Shown here: positions 1-7,840 of the stretch, one piece after another
Numbering within the stretch: the first letter of the stretch is position 1
How the letters are laid out: each line of letters begins with the position of its first letter
The notes under the pieces: model-generated
The model's input: only the letters and a program-made list of their open reading frames with translations
Told to the model about the DNA's origin: nothing
Database searches by the model: none
NCBI GenBank assembly: GCA_964404095.1
Contig: CAYOIN010000013.1
Location: forward strand, 1-27,911
Reading direction: 5' to 3'
Source: CAZLQR01 sp964404095
GTDB lineage: Bacteria; Patescibacteriota; Microgenomatia; UBA1406; GWC2-37-13
Length of the DNA stretch: 27,911 nt
Made by a program: the position numbers and the translations under genes

Positions 1-70
1 TGGAGAAATTGAAATTATCCTAATAAAAGACCCAAATTGATACTGTGCATTTTTTTCTTCGATCCTCCAC

Positions 71-99
71 TTCATTGTCGAAAAAAAATACTCTATACT
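71..99 (+). promoter_or_regulatory. putative ruvC promoter, leaderless geometry
   Basis: A TATACT -10 hexamer lies at 94-99 with a weak TTCATT at 71-76, 17 bases upstream. Only 6 bases separate the -10 from the ATG at 106, so the expected transcription start falls on or next to the A of the start codon. There is no Shine-Dalgarno motif. Confidence 0.55.
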
Positions 100-105
100 T
101 CATGC

Positions 106-585
106 ATGATCGTGTTTGCAGTTGACTCTGGACTCGAACGAACAGGATACTCTGTTTTTCGCAATGGATCGCAGCCAGAGTACCTTGACTCAGGATTAAT
201 TACGACGCCGTCGAAGTATCCACTCTCCCGTCGCCTCGAAATGATCTACGACGCACTCGAAACGCAGTGCAAAAAACACACCCCAGATGTTATGGTGATC
301 GAACAACTCTTCTTTTTTAAGAATCAAAAAACGGTAATTCCCGTTGCCCAAGCACAAGGGGTGACTCAGCTGCTCGCTGCCCAGAGCCAAATACCGGTAG
401 AGTTTCTCACGCCACTTCAAATTAAACAGATTGTAACGGGCTATGGTCAGTCGGACAAAGAGTCGGTAAATAAAATGATTCGACTTACCTTACCTTCAAT
501 TTCACTCGATAAAAAAATCGACGACGAAATTGATGCGATTGCATGTGGATTGGCATATTGCTACCAGAACAAAAAACTCCTATAA
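106..585 (+). CDS. ruvC: RuvC-type Holliday junction resolvase
   Basis: This 159-residue protein matches the RuvC endonuclease, which as a dimer cuts Holliday junctions during recombinational repair. The acidic residues are where the family has them: D7 in VDSG (usually DPG), E66 in VMVIEQLFF, and the C-terminal pair D139 and D142 in IDDEIDAIACGL. Length is near the usual 160-175. I chose the ATG at 106 because it starts directly at the first beta strand and sits 6 bases after a TATACT. An in-frame TTG at 37 would add 23 residues unlike RuvC and lies upstream of that promoter. It is followed after 15 bases by gpmI, which has its own promoter overlapping the ruvC 3' end. The Pro-to-Ser change beside the first Asp is mildly unusual. 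Family call is firm. Confidence 0.9.
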   Translation: MIVFAVDSGLERTGYSVFRNGSQPEYLDSGLITTPSKYPLSRRLEMIYDALETQCKKHTPDVMVIEQLFFFKNQKTVIPVAQAQGVTQLLAAQSQIPVEFLTPLQIKQIVTGYGQSDKESVNKMIRLTLPSISLDKKIDDEIDAIACGLAYCYQNKKLL

Positions 586-586
586 T
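558..586 (+). promoter_or_regulatory. putative gpmI promoter
   Basis: TTGCTA at 558-563 and TATAAT at 581-586 are separated by exactly 17 bases. The -10 ends 14 bases before the gpmI ATG, predicting a 5' leader of only about 8 bases. The promoter lies over the end of ruvC. Confidence 0.6.
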
Positions 587-600
587 GACTGTACGATAGT

Positions 601-2241
601 ATGAAATCAGTCGTTCTTATTGTGCTCGATGGATTTGGTTTTGCCCCGCCTGGTCCTGGGAATCCCGTCTACCTTGCAAACCCAACAAATATCAATAACC
701 TCCTCTATACCTATCCGAATACGCAACTCAAAGCCTCTGGTGAAGCGGTCGGGCTTCCGGTGAACGAAGTGGGAAATACCGAGGTCGGACATATTAATCT
801 GGGTGCAGGAAAGATCGTCTATCAGGATCTTCCTCGCATCAATATGGCCATTGCCGATGGATCCTTCTATAAAACACCCGCATTAGTTAAAGCGATAGAG
901 CATGTAAAAAAAACGGGTGGCAATCTTCACATTATGGGATTGGTCGGACACGGTATTGTTCATGCGAGTGTCGAACATCTCCATGCCTTGCTCTTTTTTA
1001 CAAAAGAGCAACAGATTCAAAATGTATTCGTTCATGTCATCACCGATGGTCGCGACTCTCCGCCGAAATCAGCGATGGAGGTAATCCAACCGCTGGAAGA
1101 TAAGATGAAGCAGCTTGGTGTCGGAAAAATCGCATCGGTCAGTGGGCGATACTACGCCATGGATCGTGACCGGCGGTGGGAGCGCATCGAGAAAGCATAT
1201 ACCATGCTTACGAAAGGATCACCGTTAACCGCATCTACCGCGGCAGAGGCGGTCAAGGCGGCTTACGACGGAAATCAGTCGGACGAGTTTGTCGAGCCAA
1301 CGAACATTGTTGAGAATGGAGCACCGGTCGCCCTCATCAAAGAGAACGATGCCGTTATCTTCTTTAACTATCGCATTGATCGCCCGAGAGAGTTGACCAA
1401 AGCCTTCGTTCTAGAGAACTTTGAGAAGGATGCGAATGTTACAAAATCCTTTGATCCCTACCAAGTTAAGTATGAAAAGACCCATCTTGAGTCGAAGCAA
1501 CCGCAGGCCTTCAATCCACCGTTTCAACGAGGTGAGAAGATCAAGAACCTTTGCTTCGTAACTATGACCGAGTACGAGAAAGATCTGCCGGTCGATATTG
1601 CATTTCCCCCAAACATCGTCAACCTACCGTTGGGACGTATTCTTGCCGATAACGGAGTGCTTCAGCTACGAATGGCAGAAACAGAGAAAGAACGGTTCGT
1701 TGGTTTCTACTTCAACGGTCATCGTGAGACAGCATTCCAGAACGAAGAGCGAATCATTATTCCTTCTCCCAAGGTGCCAACATACGACCAGAAACCAGAG
1801 ATGTCTGCGTATGAGTTGACCGATGTACTCACCAAAAAAATGAAGGAGCAAAAGTATCCATTCATCCTGATCAACTTCGCGAATGCAGATATGGTGGGCC
1901 ACACCGGGAGCATCGAGGCCTCAATAAAGGCAATCAAGGTACTGGATGAATGTCTCGGAAAGATCGTTCAGATTGCACTTGCATACGATCATTATGTGTT
2001 GATCACTGCAGATCATGGAAATGTTGAGCAGAAGATCAATCCTACCACCGGACAGGTATCGACCGAGCACACGAGTAATCCGGTTCCGTTTATCGCGATT
2101 CATCAGTCGCTCCAGGGTAGGCTTGTTCGACTCCAGTCCGGGATCCTCGCCGATATCGCTCCGACAATCCTTGCACTCATGGGGCTTATCAAACCCGGAG
2201 AGATGACCGGTCGAAATCTTCTTGAAGAACTAATCGTATAG
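601..2241 (+). CDS. gpmI: 2,3-bisphosphoglycerate-independent phosphoglycerate mutase
   Basis: This glycolytic enzyme interconverts 3- and 2-phosphoglycerate and belongs to the alkaline phosphatase superfamily with two metal ions. The 546-residue protein has the family landmarks: LDGFG with D10, GNTEVGH at 58-64, DGRDSPP at 149-155, NYRIDRPRE, PSPKVPTYD, DMVGH with D430 and H434, ADHGN with D471 and H472, and TEHTSNPVP with H490. Length is slightly above the usual 510-515. The odd point is residue 60: the family nucleophile is a serine in GNSEVGH, but the codon here is ACC, threonine. Threonine serves as the nucleophile in relatives such as phosphopentomutase, so activity is plausible but not certain. 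The start is supported by the -10 at 581-586 and by the immediate VVLIVLDG strand. The permease at 2243 begins 1 base after its stop. Confidence 0.93.
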   Translation: MKSVVLIVLDGFGFAPPGPGNPVYLANPTNINNLLYTYPNTQLKASGEAVGLPVNEVGNTEVGHINLGAGKIVYQDLPRINMAIADGSFYKTPALVKAIEHVKKTGGNLHIMGLVGHGIVHASVEHLHALLFFTKEQQIQNVFVHVITDGRDSPPKSAMEVIQPLEDKMKQLGVGKIASVSGRYYAMDRDRRWERIEKAYTMLTKGSPLTASTAAEAVKAAYDGNQSDEFVEPTNIVENGAPVALIKENDAVIFFNYRIDRPRELTKAFVLENFEKDANVTKSFDPYQVKYEKTHLESKQPQAFNPPFQRGEKIKNLCFVTMTEYEKDLPVDIAFPPNIVNLPLGRILADNGVLQLRMAETEKERFVGFYFNGHRETAFQNEERIIIPSPKVPTYDQKPEMSAYELTDVLTKKMKEQKYPFILINFANADMVGHTGSIEASIKAIKVLDECLGKIVQIALAYDHYVLITADHGNVEQKINPTTGQVSTEHTSNPVPFIAIHQSLQGRLVRLQSGILADIAPTILALMGLIKPGEMTGRNLLEELIV

Positions 2242-2242
2242 T

Positions 2243-3109
2243 ATGAACCCTATACTGTTACTTCTTTTGTTTGTAGTCATTTCATCCGCGGGTGGGGTTG
2301 CGGTGAAGATCGCACTTGAGTCATATCCACCAGTATTTTTTACGTTATTAAGATTTGCTATCGCGACCGCAACGATTATACCGTTTCTGAAACATTCGGT
2401 GATCTTCAAACCAAAGCGCTCATACAATCTCTACGCGGTATCTTTTCTTGCCGTTGCAAACGTTCTGTTGTTTGCGTTTGGTGTACAACAATCAACAATT
2501 ATCACGTCAAGTATTATCTACACAGCCATACCCATTGTGGTTGGAATTATTTCACATGTATTTCTGCATAAACGGTATAAGCAAACTGAGATTGCTGGCA
2601 TAACGCTCGGGCTGGTAGGTGCATTTGTTGTAATCCTACTTCCGATACTTCACGGTGGGGGAACTGTTGGAGGCACGCTGTTTGGCAACCTTCTCCTCAC
2701 GCTCGCCATGCTCTCTTTCGCGCTCTACGGCGTACTGTCACAACCACTGCAGAAGCAGTACTCAAAGAGAGATATCACCGGAAGCTTTTTTATTTTAGCC
2801 ACACTGAGTCACGTGACTCTTGTCGCGGTGAGCACCCTCCAACAACAACCGGTGATGACCGGTATTCCAACGATTCGTGCAACAAGCGCAATGCTGTATT
2901 CCGGTGTTTTTGGAACAACAGTAGCATACCTACTCCACCAGAAGCTGATTCAGAAAGGGGGAGCTGAGCTTGCTGCATTTGCATTTTTCCTGAACCCGAT
3001 TGCCTCCTCATTCATGGCTGTCCTGTTACTTGGTGAACAGATCACACCTACCCTGATATTTGGTGCAGCTCTCACATTCATCGGTGTCTGGTTATTTAAT
3101 AAAAAATAA
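2243..3109 (+). CDS. EamA-type (drug/metabolite transporter) permease
   Basis: This 288-residue integral membrane protein has about ten hydrophobic helices in two tandem halves of five, the EamA/DMT layout, with the C-terminal half ending in a helix around FGAALTFIGVWLF and a short basic tail. Halves start near residues 5 and 145. DMT proteins export amino acids, metabolites or nucleotide sugars, and the substrate cannot be read from sequence. The ATG is 1 base after the gpmI stop, so it is probably translated by coupling on the gpmI mRNA. A TATAGT abuts the ATG directly, which is too close to serve as its promoter. Length is typical for the family (280-300). Confidence 0.85.
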   Translation: MNPILLLLLFVVISSAGGVAVKIALESYPPVFFTLLRFAIATATIIPFLKHSVIFKPKRSYNLYAVSFLAVANVLLFAFGVQQSTIITSSIIYTAIPIVVGIISHVFLHKRYKQTEIAGITLGLVGAFVVILLPILHGGGTVGGTLFGNLLLTLAMLSFALYGVLSQPLQKQYSKRDITGSFFILATLSHVTLVAVSTLQQQPVMTGIPTIRATSAMLYSGVFGTTVAYLLHQKLIQKGGAELAAFAFFLNPIASSFMAVLLLGEQITPTLIFGAALTFIGVWLFNKK

Positions 3110-3112
3110 TTA

Positions 3113-3141
3113 TTGTTGTTTTCTGGTGAAAGGCATAAAAT
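3113..3141 (+). promoter_or_regulatory. putative promoter of first LysM gene, leaderless
   Basis: TTGTTG at 3113-3118 and TAAAAT at 3136-3141 have exactly 17 bases between them, and the -10 ends 5 bases before the ATG at 3147. The predicted transcription start is at the start codon. Confidence 0.6.
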
Positions 3142-3146
3142 GTAAT

Positions 3147-4964
3147 ATGAGGCAAATGCTTTCGACGATATACTCACTTGCTATCACCCTTATATTCCTC
3201 ATCATTTCACCACGTCCCGCTTTAGCAACGTGGGTTACTAACACTATCTATACCCCTCCAATTAATGAGTATGCCCAAACCCCAAACATGACGCTTGATT
3301 CAAACAATCTTGGACGCGTTGTGTACATACAACAAGATCTTTCAAATCCTAGAATTGTCTATATTCAATGCAATGATCGTCTATGCACAGATAATGTGAG
3401 GGTAGATACCGGTATCTCATCAGGCGGACGCTTATCAATTATTCAGGGAGCAGATAATCTCTCGAGAATTGTTCATCAAAATGCTAGCTATAAACTCTCT
3501 TTGCGTACCTGCACAACCGATACATGCTCTACTTCAACCGAAACGCTCCTCGGTGACACGTCCAATTATGGATTCACGAAAATGAAGTATAGTGCTGATG
3601 GATATCTGAGGATTGCGTATGATGAACAATCACTTACGTACGACCTCAAATATATCCAGTGTCAGAACGATCTATGTACAGCAAAAGTCATGACAGTTAT
3701 CAAAACAGGCTATACGACTTCATTTGGTTTTGACTTAGGCACTGATGGACGTGCTCAATTCGCCTATGATGATTGGGATACCGCGCGTTTGTATTATGCT
3801 GTCTGCAATACAGAGGATTGCACGGATAGAACAACTACTATACTCGATACGGGTGATGTACTAAATGAGATTTCACCGTATGCAATCAGCTTGGAAGTAG
3901 GTACCGATAACTATGCGAGAATCGCCTACATACTCAATGACACGCTAAAATTTATCCGATGCACAAATCAGTCATGCTCAACACGCAACACTACCGTGAT
4001 CACTGGTGTTATACCGGTAGGAAGTACGCTTCTTAAGCTCGGAAGTGATGATCTACCAAACATATCCGAAGTGCTCAGTTCCGAGAGCCTTAATATAATT
4101 TCCTGTTTAGATCAAAATTGTTCCTCCTTTTCAAATGACGTAGTTGATTCTGGTCCAGTTAATTACCAAGACGACATGAACGCTATCGGCTTTTCACTGA
4201 ACGCGAGTAACTTTGGCTACCTTGCTTATTCCGATCAAACTGACTGGAAACTCCACTTTGCAACTAATGCTCCTGAACCTACGGCAACCCCTATACCAAC
4301 ACCGACTTCTGTTCCAACCGCAACTCCTACTCCTACTCTAGGACCACCTGGTCCTCGACCTGATGGTGAAAGGTCAACCACCGATACGCCCACGTGCAAT
4401 AACTCTGCACCCTCACATGCTCCAGACTTGTTTCAGGCAGTGGTACGTCCTCAGTCTGCGACACTGTACTTCTCACCTGTTTCCGGCATTCATTCATACT
4501 TTCTTGCCTTTGGTAGAACGCCGGGGAGCGAGGAGTATGGTGGAGAACTTAGTTATGGAGACGTGTCGGGAGTTCTTGCCTACCAAATAGAGCACCTTCA
4601 ACCAAATTCGACCTACTATGTGAAGCTTCGAGGATCCAATGGTTGTATGCCAGGGGACTGGAGCAACATACTTACCATTACAACACCGAGATCAGGATCT
4701 AAACTAGTCTACAAAGATCTTGCTTCTCAAGTGCTATCAGCGTTCACAAACTCAAGCGCAACTGCCTCGGTTCCGTCAACCTTAGGGGCATCAACCAAAT
4801 CGAAAAAACCCTCATCCTGTAACTACACCGTCAAGCCGGGAGATAATCTCTGGGATATTGCATCGCAACTGCTGGGGAACGGATCACTCTACCAGAAGAT
4901 AATTCAGCTGAACAAACTACCCAACGATCAACTGAATCCCGGACAAAGACTGAAGGTGTGTTGA
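3147..4964 (+). CDS. secreted beta-propeller / FN3-like / LysM protein, copy 1
   Basis: This 605-residue exported protein starts with a signal peptide (1-27, likely cleavage after PALA). Residues about 40-375 hold seven imperfect repeats of about 48 residues, each with a segment like GTDNYARIAY followed, in the first six, by a C-x4-C pair (CNDRLC, CTTDTC, CQNDLC, CNTEDC, CTNQSC, CLDQNC). I read this as a seven-bladed beta-propeller with one disulfide per blade. A Pro/Thr-rich linker follows at about 378-402, then a fibronectin III-like domain at about 421-513, and a LysM peptidoglycan-binding domain at about 559-605 with YTVKPGDNLWDIA. The chain ends in Cys, and C558 sits just before LysM, so the two may pair. 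The upstream in-frame start at 3060 is rejected because it precedes the promoter and the signal peptide. The role is probably cell-surface binding. The ligand is unknown. Confidence 0.85.
   Translation: MRQMLSTIYSLAITLIFLIISPRPALATWVTNTIYTPPINEYAQTPNMTLDSNNLGRVVYIQQDLSNPRIVYIQCNDRLCTDNVRVDTGISSGGRLSIIQGADNLSRIVHQNASYKLSLRTCTTDTCSTSTETLLGDTSNYGFTKMKYSADGYLRIAYDEQSLTYDLKYIQCQNDLCTAKVMTVIKTGYTTSFGFDLGTDGRAQFAYDDWDTARLYYAVCNTEDCTDRTTTILDTGDVLNEISPYAISLEVGTDNYARIAYILNDTLKFIRCTNQSCSTRNTTVITGVIPVGSTLLKLGSDDLPNISEVLSSESLNIISCLDQNCSSFSNDVVDSGPVNYQDDMNAIGFSLNASNFGYLAYSDQTDWKLHFATNAPEPTATPIPTPTSVPTATPTPTLGPPGPRPDGERSTTDTPTCNNSAPSHAPDLFQAVVRPQSATLYFSPVSGIHSYFLAFGRTPGSEEYGGELSYGDVSGVLAYQIEHLQPNSTYYVKLRGSNGCMPGDWSNILTITTPRSGSKLVYKDLASQVLSAFTNSSATASVPSTLGASTKSKKPSSCNYTVKPGDNLWDIASQLLGNGSLYQKIIQLNKLPNDQLNPGQRLKVC
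4377..4964 (+). repeat. tandem-duplicated 3' module, copy A
   Basis: This 588-base segment, covering the FN3-like and LysM part of the first LysM gene, aligns without gaps to 6261-6848 in the second. In the last 115 bases I count about 11 differences. The propeller halves upstream are far more diverged. Confidence 0.85.
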
Positions 4965-4994
4965 GCAGCGGTAGAAAGTACTTCAGAAGAATTC

Positions 4995-5000
4995 TATAAT
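4995..5000 (+). promoter_or_regulatory. putative -10 of second LysM gene, leaderless
   Basis: A perfect TATAAT ends 6 bases before the ATG at 5007. No good -35 is visible at 16-18 bases spacing. The gap between the two LysM genes is 42 bases, so this would let the second copy be transcribed separately. Confidence 0.55.
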
Positions 5001-5006
5001 TGAAGT

Positions 5007-6848
5007 ATGCGAAAAGTTTTGTTTGTGTTCATCTTCGTTTTCTACATGTTCTTTCTTTCACAACGCCCGGTTTCAGCAGGCGCCTGGACTTATAACAAAA
5101 TCTATGATCCCCTCTATAGTATTGGAAATGCCTCGACTCTCGCAATGGGCACTGATGGATTTGCACGAATAATTGCTTGGGATGGCGGAAACTACAACCT
5201 CGAGTTCTTCCAATGCACAAACACCGCCTGTACTACCTATAACCGAACGGTAATCAATAGTGCGGACATCGTTCTTGCAGATATGCAGATTTATATCGCA
5301 AGCGATGGGTATGCGAGAATACTCTACAAAGTTGGCACCTCAGCATACTATGTCTTCTGCTCGAACGATGATTGTAGTTCAAACACCACAACCACCGTGA
5401 TAACGAATGCCGATTTGAGCAGTTTTGCAATGAGACGCGGTTCTGACGATTTTGCTCGTATAGCATACACCGTGAGACCGGACGTTGGAACGGATGAGCT
5501 GCGATATCTTGTCTGTGGTAATTCAAGTTGCTCAAGCAATACTACGCAGACCGTACTCTCTGGAATTGATATAGTTGCAGCAGTTGATCTACGTCTCAGC
5601 AACAGCAACCTTGCAAGAGTTGTTTATCTTAGTGTCACTGATCTCTCACTCTACTATCTTGCGTGTACAGATTCTGCTTGTTCGAGCAGCACGACTAGCA
5701 TGATTATGGCCGGAGATGTGGATACTGAGGCGGCGGCTGAGTCGCAATCCCTTGCACTAGACTCGAACGGTCTCGGCCGTGTTGCGGTGTCATACTATGA
5801 TGCCGATTTAGAGGATAGCGTTGTCAAACTTGTCAGTTGTTCAAACATCAGTTGCTCAACAAACACTACAACAACCATCTCAGCTGCAGGTGCGCCCGCA
5901 GCTGGACCATTCATCGCGCTCACAACAACCAACCTCCCCAGACTCGCCTATACCACAGCGACGAGCTATGATCTCAAGTATATCTACTGTCTAACAGAAA
6001 ACTGTAGTTCAACTACAGTCACATCAATTCAAGAGGATCTTGAAACTGTGTACGTAAAAGCGGTTCAGCTCGGTTCATATGATGAGGGGTACATTTCATA
6101 TAGCAATACCTCGTGGGATGCACTTTCCTTCGCCTACGAAGCACCTGATCCAACACCAACTCCAACAGCAACGCCTACTCCAACACAGACACCGACGCCA
6201 ACGCCAACACCGACGCCAACACCTGGTCAACCAGGACCACAGGCCTCGATCCTGGGAAGTACCACCGAAACGCCCACCTGCAACAACCCTACACCATCAC
6301 ATGCTCCAGATCTGTTTCAGGCCGTGGTACGTCCGCAGTCTGCACTGCTGTACTTCTCTCCTATCGCTGGCATTCACTCATACTTTCTTGCTTTTGGACG
6401 CACTCCAGGAAGTGAGGAGTATGGAGGAGAGCTTAGTTATGGAGATGTGTCAGGAGTTCTTGCCTACCAGATAGAGCACCTTCAACCTGGAACCACATAC
6501 TATCTGAAGATTCGGGGATCCAATGGTTGCAAACCAGGGGACTGGAGCAACATACTCACCGTGACTACACCACAATCAGGATCCAAACTGATCTACAAAG
6601 ATTTTGTTTCACAGGTTCTATCTGCATTCACAAACTCAACTGCAACCGCCAATGTTCCATCAACCTTAGGGGCATCAACCAAGTCAAAGAAACCCTCCTC
6701 CTGTAGCTACACGGTCAAGCCAGGAGATAATCTCTGGGATATTGCATCGCAAGTACTCGGGAACGGATCACTATACCAGAAGATAATTCAGCTGAACAAA
6801 CTACCCAATGACCTGCTGAATCCCGGACAGAAACTGAAGGTGTGTTAA
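5007..6848 (+). CDS. secreted beta-propeller / FN3-like / LysM protein, copy 2
   Basis: This 613-residue paralogue of the protein just upstream has the same layout: signal peptide 1-25 (cleavage after PVSA), seven propeller-type repeats at about 35-375, a Pro/Thr linker at about 381-410 that is longer than in copy 1, an FN3-like domain at about 425-520 and LysM at about 567-613. The blade cysteine pairs are CTNTAC, CSNDDC, CGNSSC, CTDSAC, CSNISC and CLTENC, with none in blade 7, exactly as in copy 1. The protein also ends in Cys with a partner at C566. Repeat sequences differ substantially between copies while the C-terminal module is nearly the same, so the copies may present different binding faces on a shared wall anchor. 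Its stop codon interlocks with that of the convergent kinase gene. Confidence 0.85.
   Translation: MRKVLFVFIFVFYMFFLSQRPVSAGAWTYNKIYDPLYSIGNASTLAMGTDGFARIIAWDGGNYNLEFFQCTNTACTTYNRTVINSADIVLADMQIYIASDGYARILYKVGTSAYYVFCSNDDCSSNTTTTVITNADLSSFAMRRGSDDFARIAYTVRPDVGTDELRYLVCGNSSCSSNTTQTVLSGIDIVAAVDLRLSNSNLARVVYLSVTDLSLYYLACTDSACSSSTTSMIMAGDVDTEAAAESQSLALDSNGLGRVAVSYYDADLEDSVVKLVSCSNISCSTNTTTTISAAGAPAAGPFIALTTTNLPRLAYTTATSYDLKYIYCLTENCSSTTVTSIQEDLETVYVKAVQLGSYDEGYISYSNTSWDALSFAYEAPDPTPTPTATPTPTQTPTPTPTPTPTPGQPGPQASILGSTTETPTCNNPTPSHAPDLFQAVVRPQSALLYFSPIAGIHSYFLAFGRTPGSEEYGGELSYGDVSGVLAYQIEHLQPGTTYYLKIRGSNGCKPGDWSNILTVTTPQSGSKLIYKDFVSQVLSAFTNSTATANVPSTLGASTKSKKPSSCSYTVKPGDNLWDIASQVLGNGSLYQKIIQLNKLPNDLLNPGQKLKVC
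6148..6232 (+). repeat. Pro-Thr hexamer microsatellite in copy 2 linker
   Basis: Tandem degenerate CCNACN hexamers encode alternating Pro and Thr (TPTPTATPTPTQTPTP and on). Such a tract can change length by slippage in multiples of six and would alter the reach of the propeller from the wall without a frameshift. The equivalent tract in copy 1 (about 4278-4345) is shorter and less regular. Confidence 0.75.
6261..6848 (+). repeat. tandem-duplicated 3' module, copy B
   Basis: This is the partner of 4377-4964, the same 588 bases in length, and codes for the FN3-like domain, linker and LysM of the second paralogue. Confidence 0.85.
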
Positions 6849-7753
6849 TTAGCGCCGATTCTTCCCAATATTTTTGATGCGAAGCGCGCACCGGACTTCA
6901 TTGCTCGAAGAACATCTTCATGACCGAGAAATGAGCTGATAAACCCTGCCGTATATCCATCACCAACCCCAGTTGTATCGACAATTTTTTTCGCCTTAAC
7001 AATCGGAACATGAAAGACCTTCTCTCCTTCGTATCCATAACTTCCGTTTGCTCCATCGGTAATGATGAGTATTTTTTTCTTCATGATCGGCAGATGAAGA
7101 AGCTGTGATTTCTGAAACTGAATCTGCTCAAGATCCTTTTTCGCAAGGTCGGCGTACTCATGGGTGTTGAGGATAAGCACGTCTGCATGCTCGAGTAGCT
7201 CGTTACTATATGTCTTCGGTTTGCAACAGTCAAGCGGGCCAATATTCACCACGATTGTTACACCGGTTTTTTTCAGTCTCCGCATGAGATCACATCGCTC
7301 TCGAACCGAAACATGAGATAGATTGCCAAAGTACACCGCTCTTGTCTTTGGCATATGCTTTGCACTGTGCAGCTCCTCGATGACATGTTCGTGTGACGAC
7401 TGATAGGCGATCACCGTCCGCTCACCGGATGGCTGAAGAAGTATCGTCGACACACTCGCACCGGTTTGACTGAACAGAAGATAGTTGGTATTCACCTTTG
7501 CTGAGTCGAGTCTCTGCAGAATTCCTTTTCGGAATACATTATTCCCAACGAGCCCGATCACCCCGGTTTTAAGACCGAGCTTCCGTGCACCGATCGCTAC
7601 ATTTGCGCCACCGCCTCCAACCGTCATATGGAATTCATCGCTTCGATATTTCCCTCCGATCGCTAATGCAAGTCGGTCGTTTTCTCGGGTTAAACCAGTA
7701 GCATCAAAGTACAGATCTGCAGAGATCGTACCGATCGTTATGAGATCAAACAT
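6845..7753 (-). CDS. PfkB/ribokinase-family carbohydrate kinase
   Basis: This 302-residue cytosolic kinase has both PfkB signatures: a glycine-rich stretch GGGGAN at 46-51 and DTTGVGD at 259-265 with the catalytic Asp at 265 (coding 6959-6961). Family members phosphorylate sugars or nucleosides with ATP. Substrate cannot be assigned, though the general shape is ribokinase-like. I chose the ATG whose codon is at 7751-7753 because a TATACT on the minus strand (7765-7760) ends 6 bases before it. The start at 7774 would lie upstream of that promoter. The gene is convergent with the second LysM gene, overlapping it by 4 bases through the palindrome TTAA, and divergent from holA. It is the only minus-strand gene in the window. 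Confidence 0.88.
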   Translation of the reverse strand: MFDLITIGTISADLYFDATGLTRENDRLALAIGGKYRSDEFHMTVGGGGANVAIGARKLGLKTGVIGLVGNNVFRKGILQRLDSAKVNTNYLLFSQTGASVSTILLQPSGERTVIAYQSSHEHVIEELHSAKHMPKTRAVYFGNLSHVSVRERCDLMRRLKKTGVTIVVNIGPLDCCKPKTYSNELLEHADVLILNTHEYADLAKKDLEQIQFQKSQLLHLPIMKKKILIITDGANGSYGYEGEKVFHVPIVKAKKIVDTTGVGDGYTAGFISSFLGHEDVLRAMKSGARFASKILGRIGAN

Positions 7754-7759
7754 ATTTTC

Positions 7760-7765
7760 AGTATA
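7760..7765 (-). promoter_or_regulatory. putative -10 of the PfkB gene, leaderless
   Basis: Read on the minus strand, TATACT ends 6 bases before the ATG. It is part of the palindrome AGTATACT at 7760-7767, so the same site also reads TATACT on the plus strand. Confidence 0.55.
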
Positions 7766-7828
7766 CTGTATCAAGTATTGAGTATTGGGCGCTTCATTTT
7801 TATACTGTATACCGAATACAGGATGCCG

Positions 7829-7834
7829 TATACT
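7829..7834 (+). promoter_or_regulatory. putative -10 of holA, leaderless
   Basis: TATACT ends 6 bases before the ATG at 7841. This fixes the start, because the earlier in-frame codons at 7778 and 7823 lie upstream of the predicted transcription start. Confidence 0.55.
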
Positions 7835-7840
7835 TCCCCT

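Larger units (their letters stand above)
7754..7840. repeat. divergent promoter region with repeated TATACTGTAT
   Basis: The 87 bases between the divergent kinase and holA genes carry TATACTGTAT at 7762-7771 and again at 7801-7810, plus a further TATACT at 7829-7834. At least three plus-strand and one minus-strand -10-like sites are present. No Shine-Dalgarno motif precedes either gene. This could be promoter redundancy or an operator. Confidence 0.5.

Noticed and set aside
2..40. Possible tail of an upstream gene in frame 2, ending in TGA at 38-40
   Set aside because: Only 12 codons are visible (GEIEIILIKDPN) and all frames are too short to judge. No family can be recognised.
37..105. TTG-initiated extension of ruvC by 23 residues
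   Set aside because: The added residues do not resemble RuvC and lie upstream of the -10 at 94-99.
2237..2242. TATAGT before the EamA permease as a promoter
   Set aside because: It directly abuts the ATG, leaving no room for a transcription start before the codon. Read-through from gpmI is simpler.
4363..6474. Alternative-frame open frames of 75 and 131 codons in both LysM genes that resemble each other
   Set aside because: They are alike only because the ungapped duplicated module is read in another frame. They lack start signals and encode His/Gln/Arg-rich translations of the linker.
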